Source of the DNA: Caprella mutica
Lineage: Eukaryota; Arthropoda; Malacostraca; Amphipoda; Caprellidae
Assembly (NCBI GenBank): GCA_947561585.1
Contig: CANNZV010000937.1
Span: 62,001-126,000 of the forward strand
DNA: 64,000 bases
Reading direction: 5' to 3'
The stretch's first letter is position 1. Every line of letters starts with the position of its first letter. The position numbers and the translations under genes are program-made. Shown in pieces: positions 1 to 11,035 of this stretch. A model generated the notes under the pieces. The model worked only from the letters and a program-made list of their open reading frames with translations. It was not told the DNA's origin and ran no database searches.

Positions 1-110
1 ATTGCGTGAAACTTAGTGGGACGATTTGTCATTATCCAGTCACCAGTTTATTAGATTTTGGGAGAAAACGGATCAAAGTGGCAGCGAAGGTATGCGCTCT
101 ACCGAAAACT
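1..110 (-). repeat. Fragment of dispersed repeat S1
   Basis: Read on the minus strand, this stretch matches the repeat at 62935-63050: a 'gagcgcatacc' segment, then 'ctcccaaaat', then 'actggataat', then a 'gtcccac..agtttca' segment in the same order. It is a non-coding dispersed repeat fragment cut by the window edge; the short open frame over it is not a gene. Confidence 0.75.
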
Positions 111-485
111 AGTTACTACATATCTTCTTCTTCTTATATGACCAAAAATGTGGACCCGTTAGATAACCTTGAACTTGCCCTAGTTTCTCACTGACCTAGT
201 TATCGTAATTGATAATGTATAAAAAAGAATGCAACCTTATCACTATAAACAAACCTATCGACGCAATTTATGACAAAAATGTATGGTTGCCCTTTAAACC
301 CTGTACATACATACTTACCGGTTGCTGCCGGATTTTTAATGCGATTAACTGTACGGACAAGTGAATTGTTGTTGTCGTTGTTGTTATTAATGAAGTGAGT
401 GCAAATAGATAAATAATGATAGCTTGAAAATTAAATGTTTAGTAATTATTGATTTTTCTTACTTTGAATATTGGTTAAATTACCA

Positions 486-597
486 GTTCACGTCCCTATT
501 TTATTTAGGAACCTGAACTAGGAAGGGGGTATTTGGATCGCGGTTCCTAGTTCACGTATCTAAATGATTTAGGGACGTGAACTAGCTATTTTAATTG
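486..597. repeat. Small fold-back element
   Basis: The left arm reads 'agttcacgtccctatt' and the right arm returns as 'agggacgtgaact', with an inner 'ggaacctgaactagg' answered by 'cctagttcacg'. A second copy lies at 2935-3030. Both are about 100 bp, lack coding capacity and look like a short miniature inverted-repeat element. Confidence 0.6.
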
Positions 598-631
598 ATT
601 TTTTTTTTAATTTGAATAGTACATTAACAAA

Positions 632-1070
632 CTAGATTATGTGCACTCGGTAGACCCGTTCTCTCCCAAAATTTAATAAACTGCTAACTGGATAATAAAC
701 AATCATCCCACCAAGTTCCATGCAATATGGTTTAATACTTTTGAGTTATTGACCTTGACCTTGACCTTTGACCAGATCGCTTCCAAAATTCTACCAGATG
801 GTTCTTGGGCATTGACCAATTGTACCATCAAATTTCAGATAATTTGGTTGAATAATTTTTGAGTTATTGAGTTACAAATGGCCTTGATCTTGATCTTTGA
901 CCCGATCGCTCCCAAAATTTTTACAAAATGGTTCCTGTATATTGATCAATCGTCTTACCAAGTTTCATTCAATATGGTTCAATACTTTTTGAGTTATGAA
1001 TGACAATGACCTTGACCTTTGACCGGGTAACAACCAAAATTCTACCAGCAGGTCACTTTTAGTTGAACAC
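632..1070 (+). repeat. Dispersed repeat S1
   Basis: Shares its start ('aactagattatgtgcactcg') and its internal order with 62935-63152 plus 63784-64000. It carries repeated blocks of 'ctcccaaaatt', 'caatatggtt', 'ttttgagttat' and 'ttgacctttgacc'. No open frame. The copies with an intact head (62935) have a stretch 'actcggtagagcgcat' that resembles a tRNA box A, so a tRNA-derived SINE is possible but not shown. Confidence 0.75.
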
Positions 1071-1259
1071 TTTTTCAGTTAAGCGAATAACAACATGATA
1101 AATAAATAAATAAATATATAAATGCCGATGAAAATATGACCTTCCCGCATTCTGCGAAGGTAATAATAAAATCCGTAGTAATTTGTTGAACTTCAATTCA
1201 ATTTCAAATATTCCTTTTTAATATTACTAGTACAGTACCTGTTATTGAATCTAAATTAT

Positions 1260-1738
1260 ACGTATTTTGGATACATTATTAATATTATTATTATTATATT
1301 CAAGGTTTAAAAGTTGTCCCTATCCACTACGAGGTGATCCAAAGAGACATGAAGAGAAGAAGGCCTCGTAGAAGAGGGGACAGTGAAAGTACGCTCCATG
1401 CGCTAGGTCGACTACTCGGCTACCACAGGTAACCGTGTCGACCCAGCGCATGGATGGCGAGAATAGACACCCATGGATAAGAGACCTACACAGTATGTCT
1501 GCTTATCCATGGATATAACAAGTCAGAAGGAAGAGGAAATAAGAAGAAGAATTTGAGGAGAGATACAAAGGGAAGCTGAAGAAAAAGAGCGCCAAACTAA
1601 ACAAAACCTAAGACCTACATTATAACAAAAAGAAGGCCTACCTAAGGATAGCCTCGGGACAATGAGGGGGGATCGGCAATAATGTTTAAAACCCCTAGTC
1701 TGATAATCAGACCCCCTGCCCCCGTATTTTGGATACAC
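1260..1738 (-). mobile_element. SINE-like retroposon with 15-bp target duplication
   Basis: The 15-mer 'cgtattttggataca' occurs at 1260-1274 and again at 1724-1738, flanking about 450 bp. On the plus strand the insertion opens with a run of 'tta/att' triplets (1275-1300), which on the minus strand is an (AAT)n-type tail; the minus-strand head is G-rich. A long direct target duplication with a simple tail is the signature of LINE-mediated retroposition. The insert has no convincing protein; 'cctcgtag' segments resemble parts of repeat S2. Confidence 0.65.
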
Positions 1739-2028
1739 ATATTCTGATTAAACAAAAACAAAAACTCTCAAAAGCCAAAATAATTTTTTTTTTCATAATG
1801 ATTAGTGTCAATATTATTGTAGCCCGCAGTCATGATACTGCCAAAAATGATTTGTTTTTCCTTTTAATATGTATTTCTTAATAAAATTGTGACACACGGA
1901 CAGACAGACAGACAAGTCTCTTAATATAGTACTAGTGTACCTTCCCGTTAAGAATAAAGGGTCCTCATCAATAGCAATTTACCAACAGGTTAGACGAATG
2001 GGGAAAAAATTGCCATTGAGAAAACAAC

Positions 2029-2383
2029 ATTTTTAGTCTTCCTTCTTGAATATCTCTTAAACGGTAGATTAAACTTGCGCGTGAGTCAAACTAGAATTCT
2101 TTTAAATTTAATAATCTATCAAATGGTATGAAAATATTTCAATTAAATGGTTATTATCGCTGCAAAACCAACAAAAAACTAACTTCTATTCACTACGACA
2201 ATTAGCAAAGGAAGGAACCATTTCTGTCTTTCTTCTTGAATATCTCTTAAACGGTAGATTGAACTGGTGCGTGAGTCAACCTAGAATTGTTCAAAATTTA
2301 ATAATCTATCGAATAGTATAAAAATATTTCAATGAAATGGTTATTATCGCTGCAAAAAGAACAAAAAACTAACTGCTATTCAC
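2029..2383. repeat. Tandem direct duplication of ~180 bp
   Basis: Two diverged copies in direct orientation, about 2029-2205 and 2219-2383. Both contain 'cttcttgaatatctcttaaa' followed by 'cggtagatt', 'cgtgagtcaa', 'taataatctatc' and 'ggttattatcgctgcaaaa', ending in 'ctattcact'. No coding potential. Confidence 0.75.
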
Positions 2384-2934
2384 TCCGGTGTCCGTTATTA
2401 ATGGGCACTGGTTAAGATTTTCATCCGCTTGAATTACTGTAGCTAAAAGCCTAAAATAATATTGCAATAATAAAATAAGAAATAAACAATAAAAAATGTC
2501 AATTATTTCTAACATATGTTTTAATCTAAAGAATAGGTTTTCATCTAAAGAATTTGTAGACGCAGCTCTTAGTAACATTTCGTACTATTTCTATTCGTTT
2601 AACCTGTTAGAGTCTATGAACCTTGCAATTTACTATCCGTTATTAGGTTACTTTTAATGAATTCAACTAAAATTAAATATTCTGCATAGTCTAATTTATT
2701 TTATAGATAAAATACATTTAAAAAGTGAATAAAAACCAGGGCAATTTAAATATCAAGTCAATATATTCCCGTGCGTATCTTAGTTACATTCTTCATGTCT
2801 AATACCCGTCGTGTAAAACCGGACACCAAATAAATAAATAAATAAACACACTACGGGAAATATTAGTATAGATAGATTTGTGTATATATTCAAGATACTA
2901 GATTTTTTGTCAACTAATCATTTTTAGCAATATT

Positions 2935-3030
2935 TTATTTAGGAACGTGAATTAGGAAGGGGCTATTTGGATCGGTTCCTAGTTCACGTACCTAAATGAA
3001 ATAGGGACATGGACTAGGAATCACCGAATA
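2935..3030. repeat. Second copy of the small fold-back element
   Basis: Matches 486-597: 'ttatttaggaacgtgaatta', 'ggaaggggctatttggatcg', then 'cctagttcacgtacctaaat' and 'atagggacatggactagg'. It sits just upstream of the minisatellite at 3060-3400. Confidence 0.6.
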
Positions 3031-3059
3031 TTGTCCCATAAATTTGGTTCTGAGTTTTT

Positions 3060-3400
3060 CATAACTAGTTCCGACGTTCATTAACTGGTTCCCAGTTCAA
3101 TAAAAGGATCTCTCGTTCAATAATTTGTTCTTCATTCAATTTTTGGTTTTCTCGTTCAATTTGAATTGTCATTACTCGAATTGTTTCTCGAGTTTTTCGA
3201 ATTGTTATTGCTCGAATTGTTTCACGAATTTTTCGAATTGTTATTGCTCGAATTGTTTCTCGAATTTTTCGAATCGTCATTGCTCGAATTGTTTCTCGAG
3301 TTTTTCGAATTGTTATTGCTCGAATTATATCTCGAATTTCTCGAATTGATATTGCTCAAACTGTTTCTCGAATTTCTCGTATTGTTATTGCAATTTAGAG
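3060..3400. repeat. Minisatellite, 36-bp unit plus 'cgttcaat' repeats
   Basis: 3060-3160 holds short repeats built on 'cgttcaataa/ggttc', like the array at 7151-7308. 3166-3400 holds about six copies of a 36-bp unit made of three related 12-mers such as 'ttgctcgaattg'. Because 36 is divisible by three, reading frames stay open on both strands and give Asn/Ser-rich or Leu/Glu-rich low-complexity peptides. These are by-products of the repeat, not genes. Confidence 0.8.
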
Positions 3401-4110
3401 ACGTCATAGTAATAATATTAGTCAGCTTTGTGAAGCTCTACCAGGAATTTTGTCTGTTAATAGAATGGAAGATGGGTTCCAGGAAAAAACGGTCTCGGAA
3501 AATTAAGTCTCGTTTTATAATGATTTTATTAAATAAAAAAAAAGTTGGAATTATGAATACTAAAATGTGTAGTATATTTATTAAAAGCTGATTAGCCGTT
3601 GGAAAATGATACGTATTACGACATTAGAAATTTTGAAATGTTTTGACATTTACTAAACATGAGATTTGAGCGGGAAATTGTCTCGGAATTTTCTCGGAAC
3701 TTTTAGTCTAAGGTATAAATAAAACTTATCAGTTTCATGTATCGAGAGCTAGTGGTGATCCAGTGGCCAAAATTATATCGTGTCTACCAGGATGGTTAAT
3801 TCATTTTTTTTGTGGTCTTGTGACTGGCATTTTAGCGTCAGTCACATGGATTAATGATATAACTGAAACAAAATAAGATTTTACACCCACCGTTGTTCTC
3901 ACCGTTCTGCAATCGCTGCAACAATACCTCTCTTTCTAGTGTATATCATAACTATATGATCCAGGGGCGTCTCGCCCCCACTCAACAGCCATGTCATTAA
4001 ACAACAATCATGATGTGTGCCCTTAAACAAACTAGCGGATACAGCAAACTACATACGGGCTATTTATGTTGAGAGGTCATTTATAATTCCGAGCCCGAAA
4101 TTTACCAGAC
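3401..4110. other. No gene seen
   Basis: AT-rich sequence between a minisatellite and a LINE relic. I see no protein similarity, RNA gene or well-formed inverted repeat here. The LINE may extend further left than 4120 in a form too decayed to recognise. Confidence 0.5.
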
Positions 4111-4904
4111 CGAAATTTCAGGCCACCCTAAGGATGTATGCTTGACTGGAGATTTTAATATAAACATTAAACCTACTTAATGTTGATAACCCTGATATGT
4201 TACACCTTTTATTCTTTTATGTTGATATCTTTTTAACTTTATATCAACTATAACGAAAGGTAGTCGGTTCTTGACCCTATTGCAATATCATGAAACTTCC
4301 TTGTTAACTATGTATTAACTGTTCTTTTGATTCTCACTAATTATTCTTGTATTGTTTGATTTGACAGATCACTGTCTTGCGTGTATATATTTGCAGTAAA
4401 AGTGAAATTTAGATTAATAACTGAGCTGTCAATTTTCAATTATAATCTGAGATTTCAAATTTTAATGGTAAATTTTAAATGATTTTGATTGTGTAAATGC
4501 TGCATTTACTTTTTTCCAGGAAACTATTGATAAGATTTATTGTGTGTGTTTTCTGTTGAAAATGATAACAGAGGTATTGAGAGGGTCTTGCAATTATGGT
4601 TGACTTCCAAAGTATTGCAGAACATATAAAATATAAGTCGAGATGTTTCAAAAACTACTAGATGGGACTTGTAGTAACTGATGAGTTAAATAAGTTAGTC
4701 AGAAATAAGACTAATAAGTTAAATATTATTTTACCAAACACGATTTGAATGGAACATTAATAACGTTAGCAAAATCTGAATGGTAATGCAATGGTTCCAT
4801 AATTCTTTTATTATATTCCTTATCAGAACTATGAATTTATTCCAACATCAAACTTTTACCCTCTTCCTAATATCAGAGCAAGGTCAGAAGAGCGGTTTTT
4901 GCCC

Positions 4905-5275
4905 GCTGGCAGTCAGGCCGCCTTTACCATGTCACACTGGTGGGTCGGCCTGTTACTAAACCGCTGCAGTTTAGTAGGCGGCTTCCGCATAAGTTCAAGA
5001 CTTACCGTTGCAGCTACATCTTCCCTCTACTGTGGTTCAGTCAGCACTTGCGACCGCTGCGGGTAAACTTCTCGTCTGACATAGCCAGGCGGGCTGGCCG
5101 CGGCGGTTTCAGGTGGGGATATGCGTCTCACACGCCGCGGTCAGGCAGGTAGACCGCCCGTGTGACATCAGCCAGCGCTTTACATAGGAATCAATGTAAA
5201 CTCTTTCAAAGAGGGTTCCGCGGCGGCTAACCCGCTTTGCACCCACGGCGGCCAACATGCTTGTCTGACAAGGCC
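4905..5275. mobile_element. GC-rich insertion inside the LINE relic
   Basis: About 370 bp of strikingly GC-rich DNA in an AT-rich setting, rich in 'gccgcggcgg' and 'ggcggcttccgc' motifs, interrupts the LINE between its endonuclease and reverse-transcriptase remains. The ends look weakly inverted ('aggccgcctttaccatgtca' versus minus-strand 'aaaggccttgtcagacaag') and resemble the ends of the element at 6302-6482, so it may be a related miniature DNA transposon. A short open frame at 4940-5152 is probably only a product of GC richness. Confidence 0.5.
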
Positions 5276-6301
5276 TTTACGGATAATTCCAACTCAATAT
5301 ATTTCCATCCTGTGACAGAAAATGAGATTAGTAACATCATTGCATCCCTAAAGATACTAGAAATGATATAAACTCAATTTCACTACAATTATTGAAACTC
5401 AGTAACGAATATTCTCAATGTTCAAATGCAATCTTGATAAATAAATCACTGTAAAATAGTGCGTTTCCCGACATATTTCAGGAAGCATTTTTACTTCTAA
5501 TTCAAAAAGAAGGCAGCCGCTTGAATATTAAAAATTATCGTCACATATCCATTTTACCTTTATTAGCAAAATAATATGGAAGTGTGTATTCAGAAGAATA
5601 CTTTCATTACTTTCAATCCTTGATAGCTATTCCTTACCAAGTGAAAATCAATATCGGATGCCAATACTTCTGCTTCCGAAATAATATAATGAAAATTAGG
5701 ACAGTGTCAAATACACTATGTTGACTTTTTAAGGCGTTCGATTTAGACAACCATAATATGTACCTACTCTTATCTAAGCTGGTAAATATGGTGCACATGG
5801 AGCACCTCTTGAGTGGTTTAGAAGCTACCTTATAGGTAACAGGGTCTGAGAGTGAGGATTGGTGGTGTTTGTTCGGGATGTAGTGTGGTGAGTATTGGTG
5901 TACCTCAGGACAGTGTATTGCGACCCGTATTTTTCTTAATTTATGTTGATAATTTGAGCATTGTGTTGTCCTTTGTCTTTAGTCCTGTTCAATTTGCTGA
6001 GGACACTACGCTAACTGCCTCTAATTCTAATTTCTTAGCCTTGTCTAATAGATTGTGTATTAATACAAATAAAACATGTAGCTGTGATGATATTTTCCAA
6101 TAGAATTCGGGATATTGACATTATTAGTAATTTACTCTTAGATGGTGTGAAGATATATATTATAAATGTTAAACTGTTGAGTCTTATTCTGGATAGTAAA
6201 TTGAAATATAATGTTCACTTGTCTAATGTTTATGCTAAGCTATCTAGAGTTGTAGATATGTATAATGTTCTGTATTACCCATATGTAATTTACGCCAATT
6301 T

Positions 6302-6482
6302 AAGGCTCCTTCACACATGTCAGTGATCCGTCCGGTCCGTCTCCTCTCAGTGATGTAGTGAAAAAATATATCGTTACTTTAATTTCAACGGACACTTTCA
6401 CACAGTACCGGCTCCTCTCAGTGATAAAAAAAATCACTGACCGAAGACATCCCGGTCAGATCCCTGACATGTGAAGAGGCCT
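6302..6482. mobile_element. Miniature inverted-repeat element in the LINE relic
   Basis: The left end 'aaggctccttcacacatgtc' is answered on the minus strand at the right end by 'aggcctcttcacatgtcag'. Inside, 'ctcctctcagtgat' occurs twice. It splits the LINE frame exactly: protein similarity resumes at about 6484. About 180 bp, non-coding. The target duplication is unclear (TAA/TAT at best). Confidence 0.7.
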
Positions 6483-7150
6483 ATAATATGATATGGGGTG
6501 GTGCACATTATGTGGATTTGCAAGTTCTTGATATGCTGCAGGAGTAGGTAATCAGAATACTAACGGGAAACGAACTCCTTGCGCACACGCGACCTCTTCT
6601 TTTTTATCAAAAAGGTGTCCTAAATTTCGCTGATGTACATCAACATTTGTTACTCGTTTACATGTACAAAAATAGACATAAATTCAATGTTTATAATTAT
6701 AACAAAGATATTATACTAATATCTTTGGTGTTAGTTATTCCGCATCTAAATCATAGTACACTCTTCCTTCTCAATAATCTTTTTTAATTCATTGCACGTC
6801 TTTAAAAATGAATCCAAAATTATTTTCTGTTTCTGGATAGATATAGGTTGAATAACTAGATGTTATTAAATTTACAATGCTCATTTTTGCTTTATAAACC
6901 TTGATTTGTCTGTCATTATTAACTTTTTCTTCTTAAAGATATAGTTTTTTTATATTCTTCGTTCATTTCCTTTTTTATTGTGTGCACATCATTTTATAGG
7001 TAATTGATGTGACTCAAGTTTTTATGCCCGAAATTCTTATATCATAGATAAGAATTTAAAGAAGCTCTTGATATAGGCTACCTATGTTGTATTTTTTTGA
7101 TCTTTTAAATTCGCGGTATGTTGATCAATAAATATCCTTGTCTTAATATT

Positions 7151-7308
7151 CGGTTCTTTCGTTGAATAATTCGTTTCTTCGTTGAATAATTCGTTTCTTC
7201 GTTGAATAATTCGTTTCTTCGTTCAATAATTGGTCCCCTCTTTCAATAGTTGGTCCCCTCTTTCAATAGTTGGTCCACTCGTTCAATAGTTGGTCCCCTC
7301 GTTCAATG
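7151..7308. repeat. 20-bp minisatellite
   Basis: About eight units. The first three read 'gttgaataattcgtttcttc' identically, then the unit drifts to 'tttcaatagttggtcccctc'. Related to the loose repeats at 3060-3160. The step change in unit sequence suggests two rounds of expansion. Confidence 0.85.
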
Positions 7309-7416
7309 TATGATGGGTTAAATAGTTGAAAATATGAAAACCTAAAGAATTTAAAACCACAGGTAAACTATTGATTTTATTATATTAATTAAGAGGGTAC
7401 TTCCAATAATAGAATT

Positions 7417-7760
7417 TTAGTAGGGGTTTAACGTCTGCTTCGAAACCAAAGGCCATATCGCTGACGTCAAAAGAAAATTAAGTACAAGGGACTGGAAGAA
7501 GCGTCAGAAAGGAAAGTGGTTCCATGTACAAAGTCACTTACCAAAGAGGCGGTAAAATTGCACATGGATACATAAAAGCTACTCCGTGATTACAGTCACT
7601 CACCAAGAAATGTTACGAAACGGGACACAAGCAACGGTGGCTAGACCCATGGATGGAAGTGGAAAATGAAGAGGTGATAGTAAATGAAGCCTAAGGGCTA
7701 AGAGTCTACCTAACACATAAATCTAACACCTCGTAGTTGAAGAGCATAACCCTAGCGCTA
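7417..7760 (+). mobile_element. Dispersed repeat S2
   Basis: The best full copy of a ~350-bp family also seen at 38640-38830, 40938-41350, 50815-51200 and in part at 59660-59730. Shared landmarks in order: 'agtaggggtttaacgtct', 'ccatatcgctgacgtcaa', 'acaagggactggaag', 'aaagtggctcca', 'aaaagctactcc', 'gaggtgatagtaaatgaagc', 'acctcgtagttgaag'. No open frame of note. Retroposon or miniature element not resolved because the ends are not clean. Confidence 0.75.
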
Positions 7761-7769
7761 TCCTCTAGA

Positions 7770-8750
7770 ACTGCAAGTGATAAACATGAAAAAAATGATA
7801 AACATGGTAAAAATGAAAAAAAAGACAATCCATAACCCAAATTACAACAGTTCGAGGCCCAAGGGATGCCAACCCCTTCTCTTCCATTAACCACAGACAG
7901 CTTCAGGATAGAGCCCCTAACACACGAGTCCCCTATGCTATCTATGTTAGACATAGCAAGCGATTATACCATAGCAAGTAGCTATCAATCTTATTACTCT
8001 CTAGTACCTTATGATCTTTTTAATGCCAATATCCTATGAGAGATCACGTAAGTAGAGCATTGCTGGGATATTCAATACAGGAGAAGGGTGAGCTAAGACT
8101 TCTACAAATCCGACCGTAGAGTTTGAAAACTATAAATAAAAAATTTAATAACGCAAATTACAACAGTTCGCAGTTTTAACCCTTCATACCATAACCTATT
8201 TTAAATGTGAAAAATATTATAATATGCGATATATATATAATATGCGCTAAGAGGACATATATGTCGTCTTAGTTCACAATGGGTTCTTAAATCTTACCCC
8301 TCTTCATTTAATTGAAATTGCTTATAAATACAATATAATTCCCTTAAAATAAAGTATTCAATATGCAGGGTAGAAAAAGTGTCAAGTATTCTATAGCTTT
8401 GATATCAACTGAACAGTTAATATTGATTACGTTCCACTATATATATATACACCATTAGAAGATAAAATAACCAAAAAGAACTAACTAAACCTTAATAACA
8501 CAGTGTCTAAAAAAAGATAAAAAAAACATATCAGGATACTAATTAAAATATTGCCACAACATTGCACGTAACATTAAATAATAATTTGAAAACAGTAATC
8601 CGATGTTTAGGTTAAAATTGCCAATGTTCCAGTAACTAGTAGGTGGTACAAATAAAACTTCCTTTGAGATCACAACTAAAGCGATACTAACCCTAATAAA
8701 CGTAACATGAACCTACTTCGTAAACACTGGTAATGGAACAGGTACCAAAT
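7770..8750. other. No gene seen
   Basis: AT-rich non-coding DNA with short AT microsatellite stretches (about 8225-8250). No ORF with protein similarity and no clean transposon ends. Confidence 0.5.
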
Positions 8751-8758
8751 GCGAATGA

Positions 8759-8960
8759 GGGTGAATTACGAATTATCGGTCAGTTTCACATCTTCGGTCA
8801 TATAAGAAAAAATGATATTATAATTATTTTATTTTTATTGATATCCATGATACCTGCCGGTACCATGGATACCGTCATGGAAAATTAAATAACAATTATA
8901 ATATCGTTTTTTTCTTATATGACCGAAGATGTGAAACTGACCGATAATTCGTAATTTACA
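8759..8960. mobile_element. Family A palindromic element (best copy)
   Basis: Left arm begins 'attacgaattatcggtcag' and runs through 'ttcacatcttcggtcatata' and 'agaaaaaa'. The right arm is its reverse complement: 'ttcttatatgaccgaagatg', then 'gtgaaactgaccgataattc', then 'gtaattta'. The centre holds 'atccatgatacctgc' and an inverted partner. Arms of about 55 bp are nearly perfect, so the whole ~200 bp is close to a palindrome. No coding capacity. Confidence 0.9.
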
Positions 8961-9019
8961 ATAGTAAAGTTAAATTGGTTATTATTAAAGAATATTAAAA
9001 TATATTCGCTCGGAGAGAA

Positions 9020-9100
9020 CATAATTTTATTTGTATCCATGATACCTGCATGTAAATATTACCAGCAGGTATCATGGATACAAATTGAAATGAATTCATA
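9020..9100. repeat. Family A core remnant
   Basis: Contains 'gtatccatgatacctgca' and, inverted, 'gcaggtatcatggataca', the central palindrome of family A, but the outer arms are missing. Confidence 0.6.
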
Positions 9101-9378
9101 TAATTTATACAGTGGTCTCCCAACAATTAATACATTTTAATGCTCATATTTAGAATATTTTTAATAATAACAAATTTAAATTTTCAGCCGCTACTCAATT
9201 CTCTTCTCGTAATTGTCCCTTTACCCTATTTGATATTATGGCATGCAGAATAGAATCCCACTGATTAAATTTAAAATAGAACTCTTTATATCAGATGAAA
9301 CTATCATGTCAATTGGAAATACTTGTCCTGTAATTTAGTCAAATTGTGTTTCACATAAAATGTCATTCACAAACTAAA

Positions 9379-9546
9379 GGGGCAAGGAGATTTTCCGAAT
9401 TATCGGTCAGTTCCACATTTTCGGTCATATAAGAATAAAATATAAAAAATATTTTACTCAACCAATCCTAGTGAAATAATAATTTTCATATTGTTTTTTC
9501 TTATATGTCCGAAGATGTGGAACTGACCGATAATTCGAAACTTACC
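9379..9546. mobile_element. Family A palindromic element
   Basis: Left arm 'cgaattatcggtcagttcca', right arm 'ccgaagatgtggaactgacc' followed by 'gataattcgaaacttacccc'. Arms match the copy at 8759-8960 but the central 'ggtatccatgatacc' core is lost. Confidence 0.85.
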
Positions 9547-9710
9547 CCAAATATTCAATAGGAAGTTACATCAGAAACACTGTAATCATTTCAATCAATA
9601 ATTAAGAGTATATTAGTAAGCATTGGTATATCATAACTTCTTCTTCATTCAGTTAAATGCTACCTACATTTTAGAAACAATAAAAACAAAGTTATTTTTT
9701 CCACTTGATA

Positions 9711-9891
9711 GGGTAAGTTCAAAGATATTGGACAGTTTCACCTTTTTCGATCATCGCAGAAAATTTAACATAGAAACATGTTATATTACTAGATGCAAGT
9801 ATCAAGGATACCAAATAAAAAATTTAAATTACACAGCTTTTCCTTGAATGATCGAACACGTGGAAACCGTCCAATAACTCAAAACGTACCC
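9711..9891. mobile_element. Family A palindromic element, diverged
   Basis: Starts 'gggtaagttc' right after a TA dinucleotide, with 'ggacagtttcacc' and 'cgatcat' in the left arm; the right arm has 'atgatcgaacacgtgg', 'aaccgtccaataactc' and ends 'cgtaccc'. Diverged subfamily shared with 10203-10480 and 23137-23342. Confidence 0.75.
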
Positions 9892-10202
9892 TGACACGCT
9901 TTAAGTACTCTAATAGAAATGCTTCATAAATTCGCCAAATCCAAGACTAGATTATTTATTGCTCTACCGATCACCAGTAAATTCATCTGTCCTAACTACA
10001 TATAAAATGGCTAACTCCTTTAAAGTCTCTAGATAGAAAACTGCCTACGCTATCTACAGTGTCTGTACTCTCAGATTAGCTACTAATATCTGTGCAAGAA
10101 CAAGATGAGAAATGTGTGAAGACTTTGCCGCAGAAGTTGCGTACATATTAGCTACCTTACTAGATTTTACCCCAATAGCGAACTACCACCTAACTCATAC
10201 TC

Positions 10203-10480
10203 GGGTAAGTTACGAGTTAGCGAACAGGCGCACAATTTCAATCATATAAGAAAAGTATGTAATAATTTATAATTTAAATAGTTATTTTAGTTGGTATCCA
10301 TAATACCTGCAGTTTTAACTCACTATAATAATTGGTATCTATGATGCATGCAGGTATCCATGATGCCTGCAGGTAGCATGGATACCAATTGGCAGTAATT
10401 AAAATGAGTTAAATAATAACTATTATACATTTCTTATATGATCGAAAATGTGAAACCGTCTGATAACTCAGAAGTCACAC
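10203..10480. mobile_element. Family A palindromic element with duplicated core
   Basis: Left end 'gggtaagttacgagttagcg', 'caatcatataagaaaa'; right end 'ttcttatatgatcgaaaatg', 'tgaaaccgtctgataactca'. The centre has extra 'ggtatc..atgcatgcagg' blocks, so the core palindrome appears partly duplicated, making this the longest simple copy. Confidence 0.8.
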
Positions 10481-10489
10481 TAGCCACAG

Positions 10490-11035
10490 TTCGTCAACTC
10501 GTCGATAAAAAGGAATTGGCAATCCGTCGCCGGACAGCAATGAGAATTTGTAGGTTCTTCTCTTAGAAAGATTGCACAGAAGCAGAGTTCAATAAAAGCA
10601 TTTTCAACTACAGCAGAAGATTGAAAGAAATTAAAATCAGTTTTCCTATTAAAAAGGTAGTAGATAAAAGAATGTTTTAAATAAAGCTATTAAGTAATAT
10701 TTAAGTTAAGACTATTCAGAACTATATTCTTTGATAGGATAGCAACAAAATTCTAAACAGTACCTAATTTATCAGAAGCATTATAGTATAAGACTAGTAA
10801 AGATTACTAACATTTTAATGAGTGAATGATGAATTAAATGATGCCTAGCATACAATCCTCTCACCATTCATCTGCTAACTACCAAACTAACTTTTAAATC
10901 TTCCAAGAGATTTCACTAAAGAATTACTCGAGTACAGCTAGATTACATTATCACAGCTTCTATTAATTTCCCGTTTAGAACAGCAACAAACACATAAATA
11001 GCAAACCCTGTGAAAACTGGAATCAGGGTATCATT
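10490..11035. other. 3' flank of the zinc-finger gene
   Basis: Non-coding. It should contain the 3' UTR of the minus-strand zinc-finger gene that ends at 11036. I could not pick a convincing polyadenylation signal by eye. No other gene seen. Confidence 0.5.

Larger units (their letters stand above)
4120..6900 (+). pseudogene. Decayed non-LTR retrotransposon (jockey/CR1-like ORF2)
   Basis: Pieces of one LINE ORF2 can be read in order in shifting frames. About 4135-4170 encodes LTGDFNINI, an AP-endonuclease motif. 5290-5350 reads FHPVTENEISNII, the usual lead-in to the reverse transcriptase. 5480-5600 carries IFQEA..LLIQKEG..LNIKNYR. 5852-6103 holds VPQDSVLRPVFFLIYVDNL and FAEDTT, where intact elements have GVPQGSVLGP and YADDTT, so the catalytic box is damaged (one Asp changed to Glu). 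6484-6560 gives MIWGGAHYV and VIRILTG, the region after the polymerase. Many stops and frameshifts plus two insertions (4905-5275 and 6302-6482) make it dead. The family assignment within jockey/CR1-like LINEs is by motif only. Confidence 0.8.

Noticed and set aside
3166..3591. 141-codon plus-strand open frame
   Set aside because: Produced by the 36-bp minisatellite; the sequence is repetitive Leu/Glu/Phe with no family resemblance.
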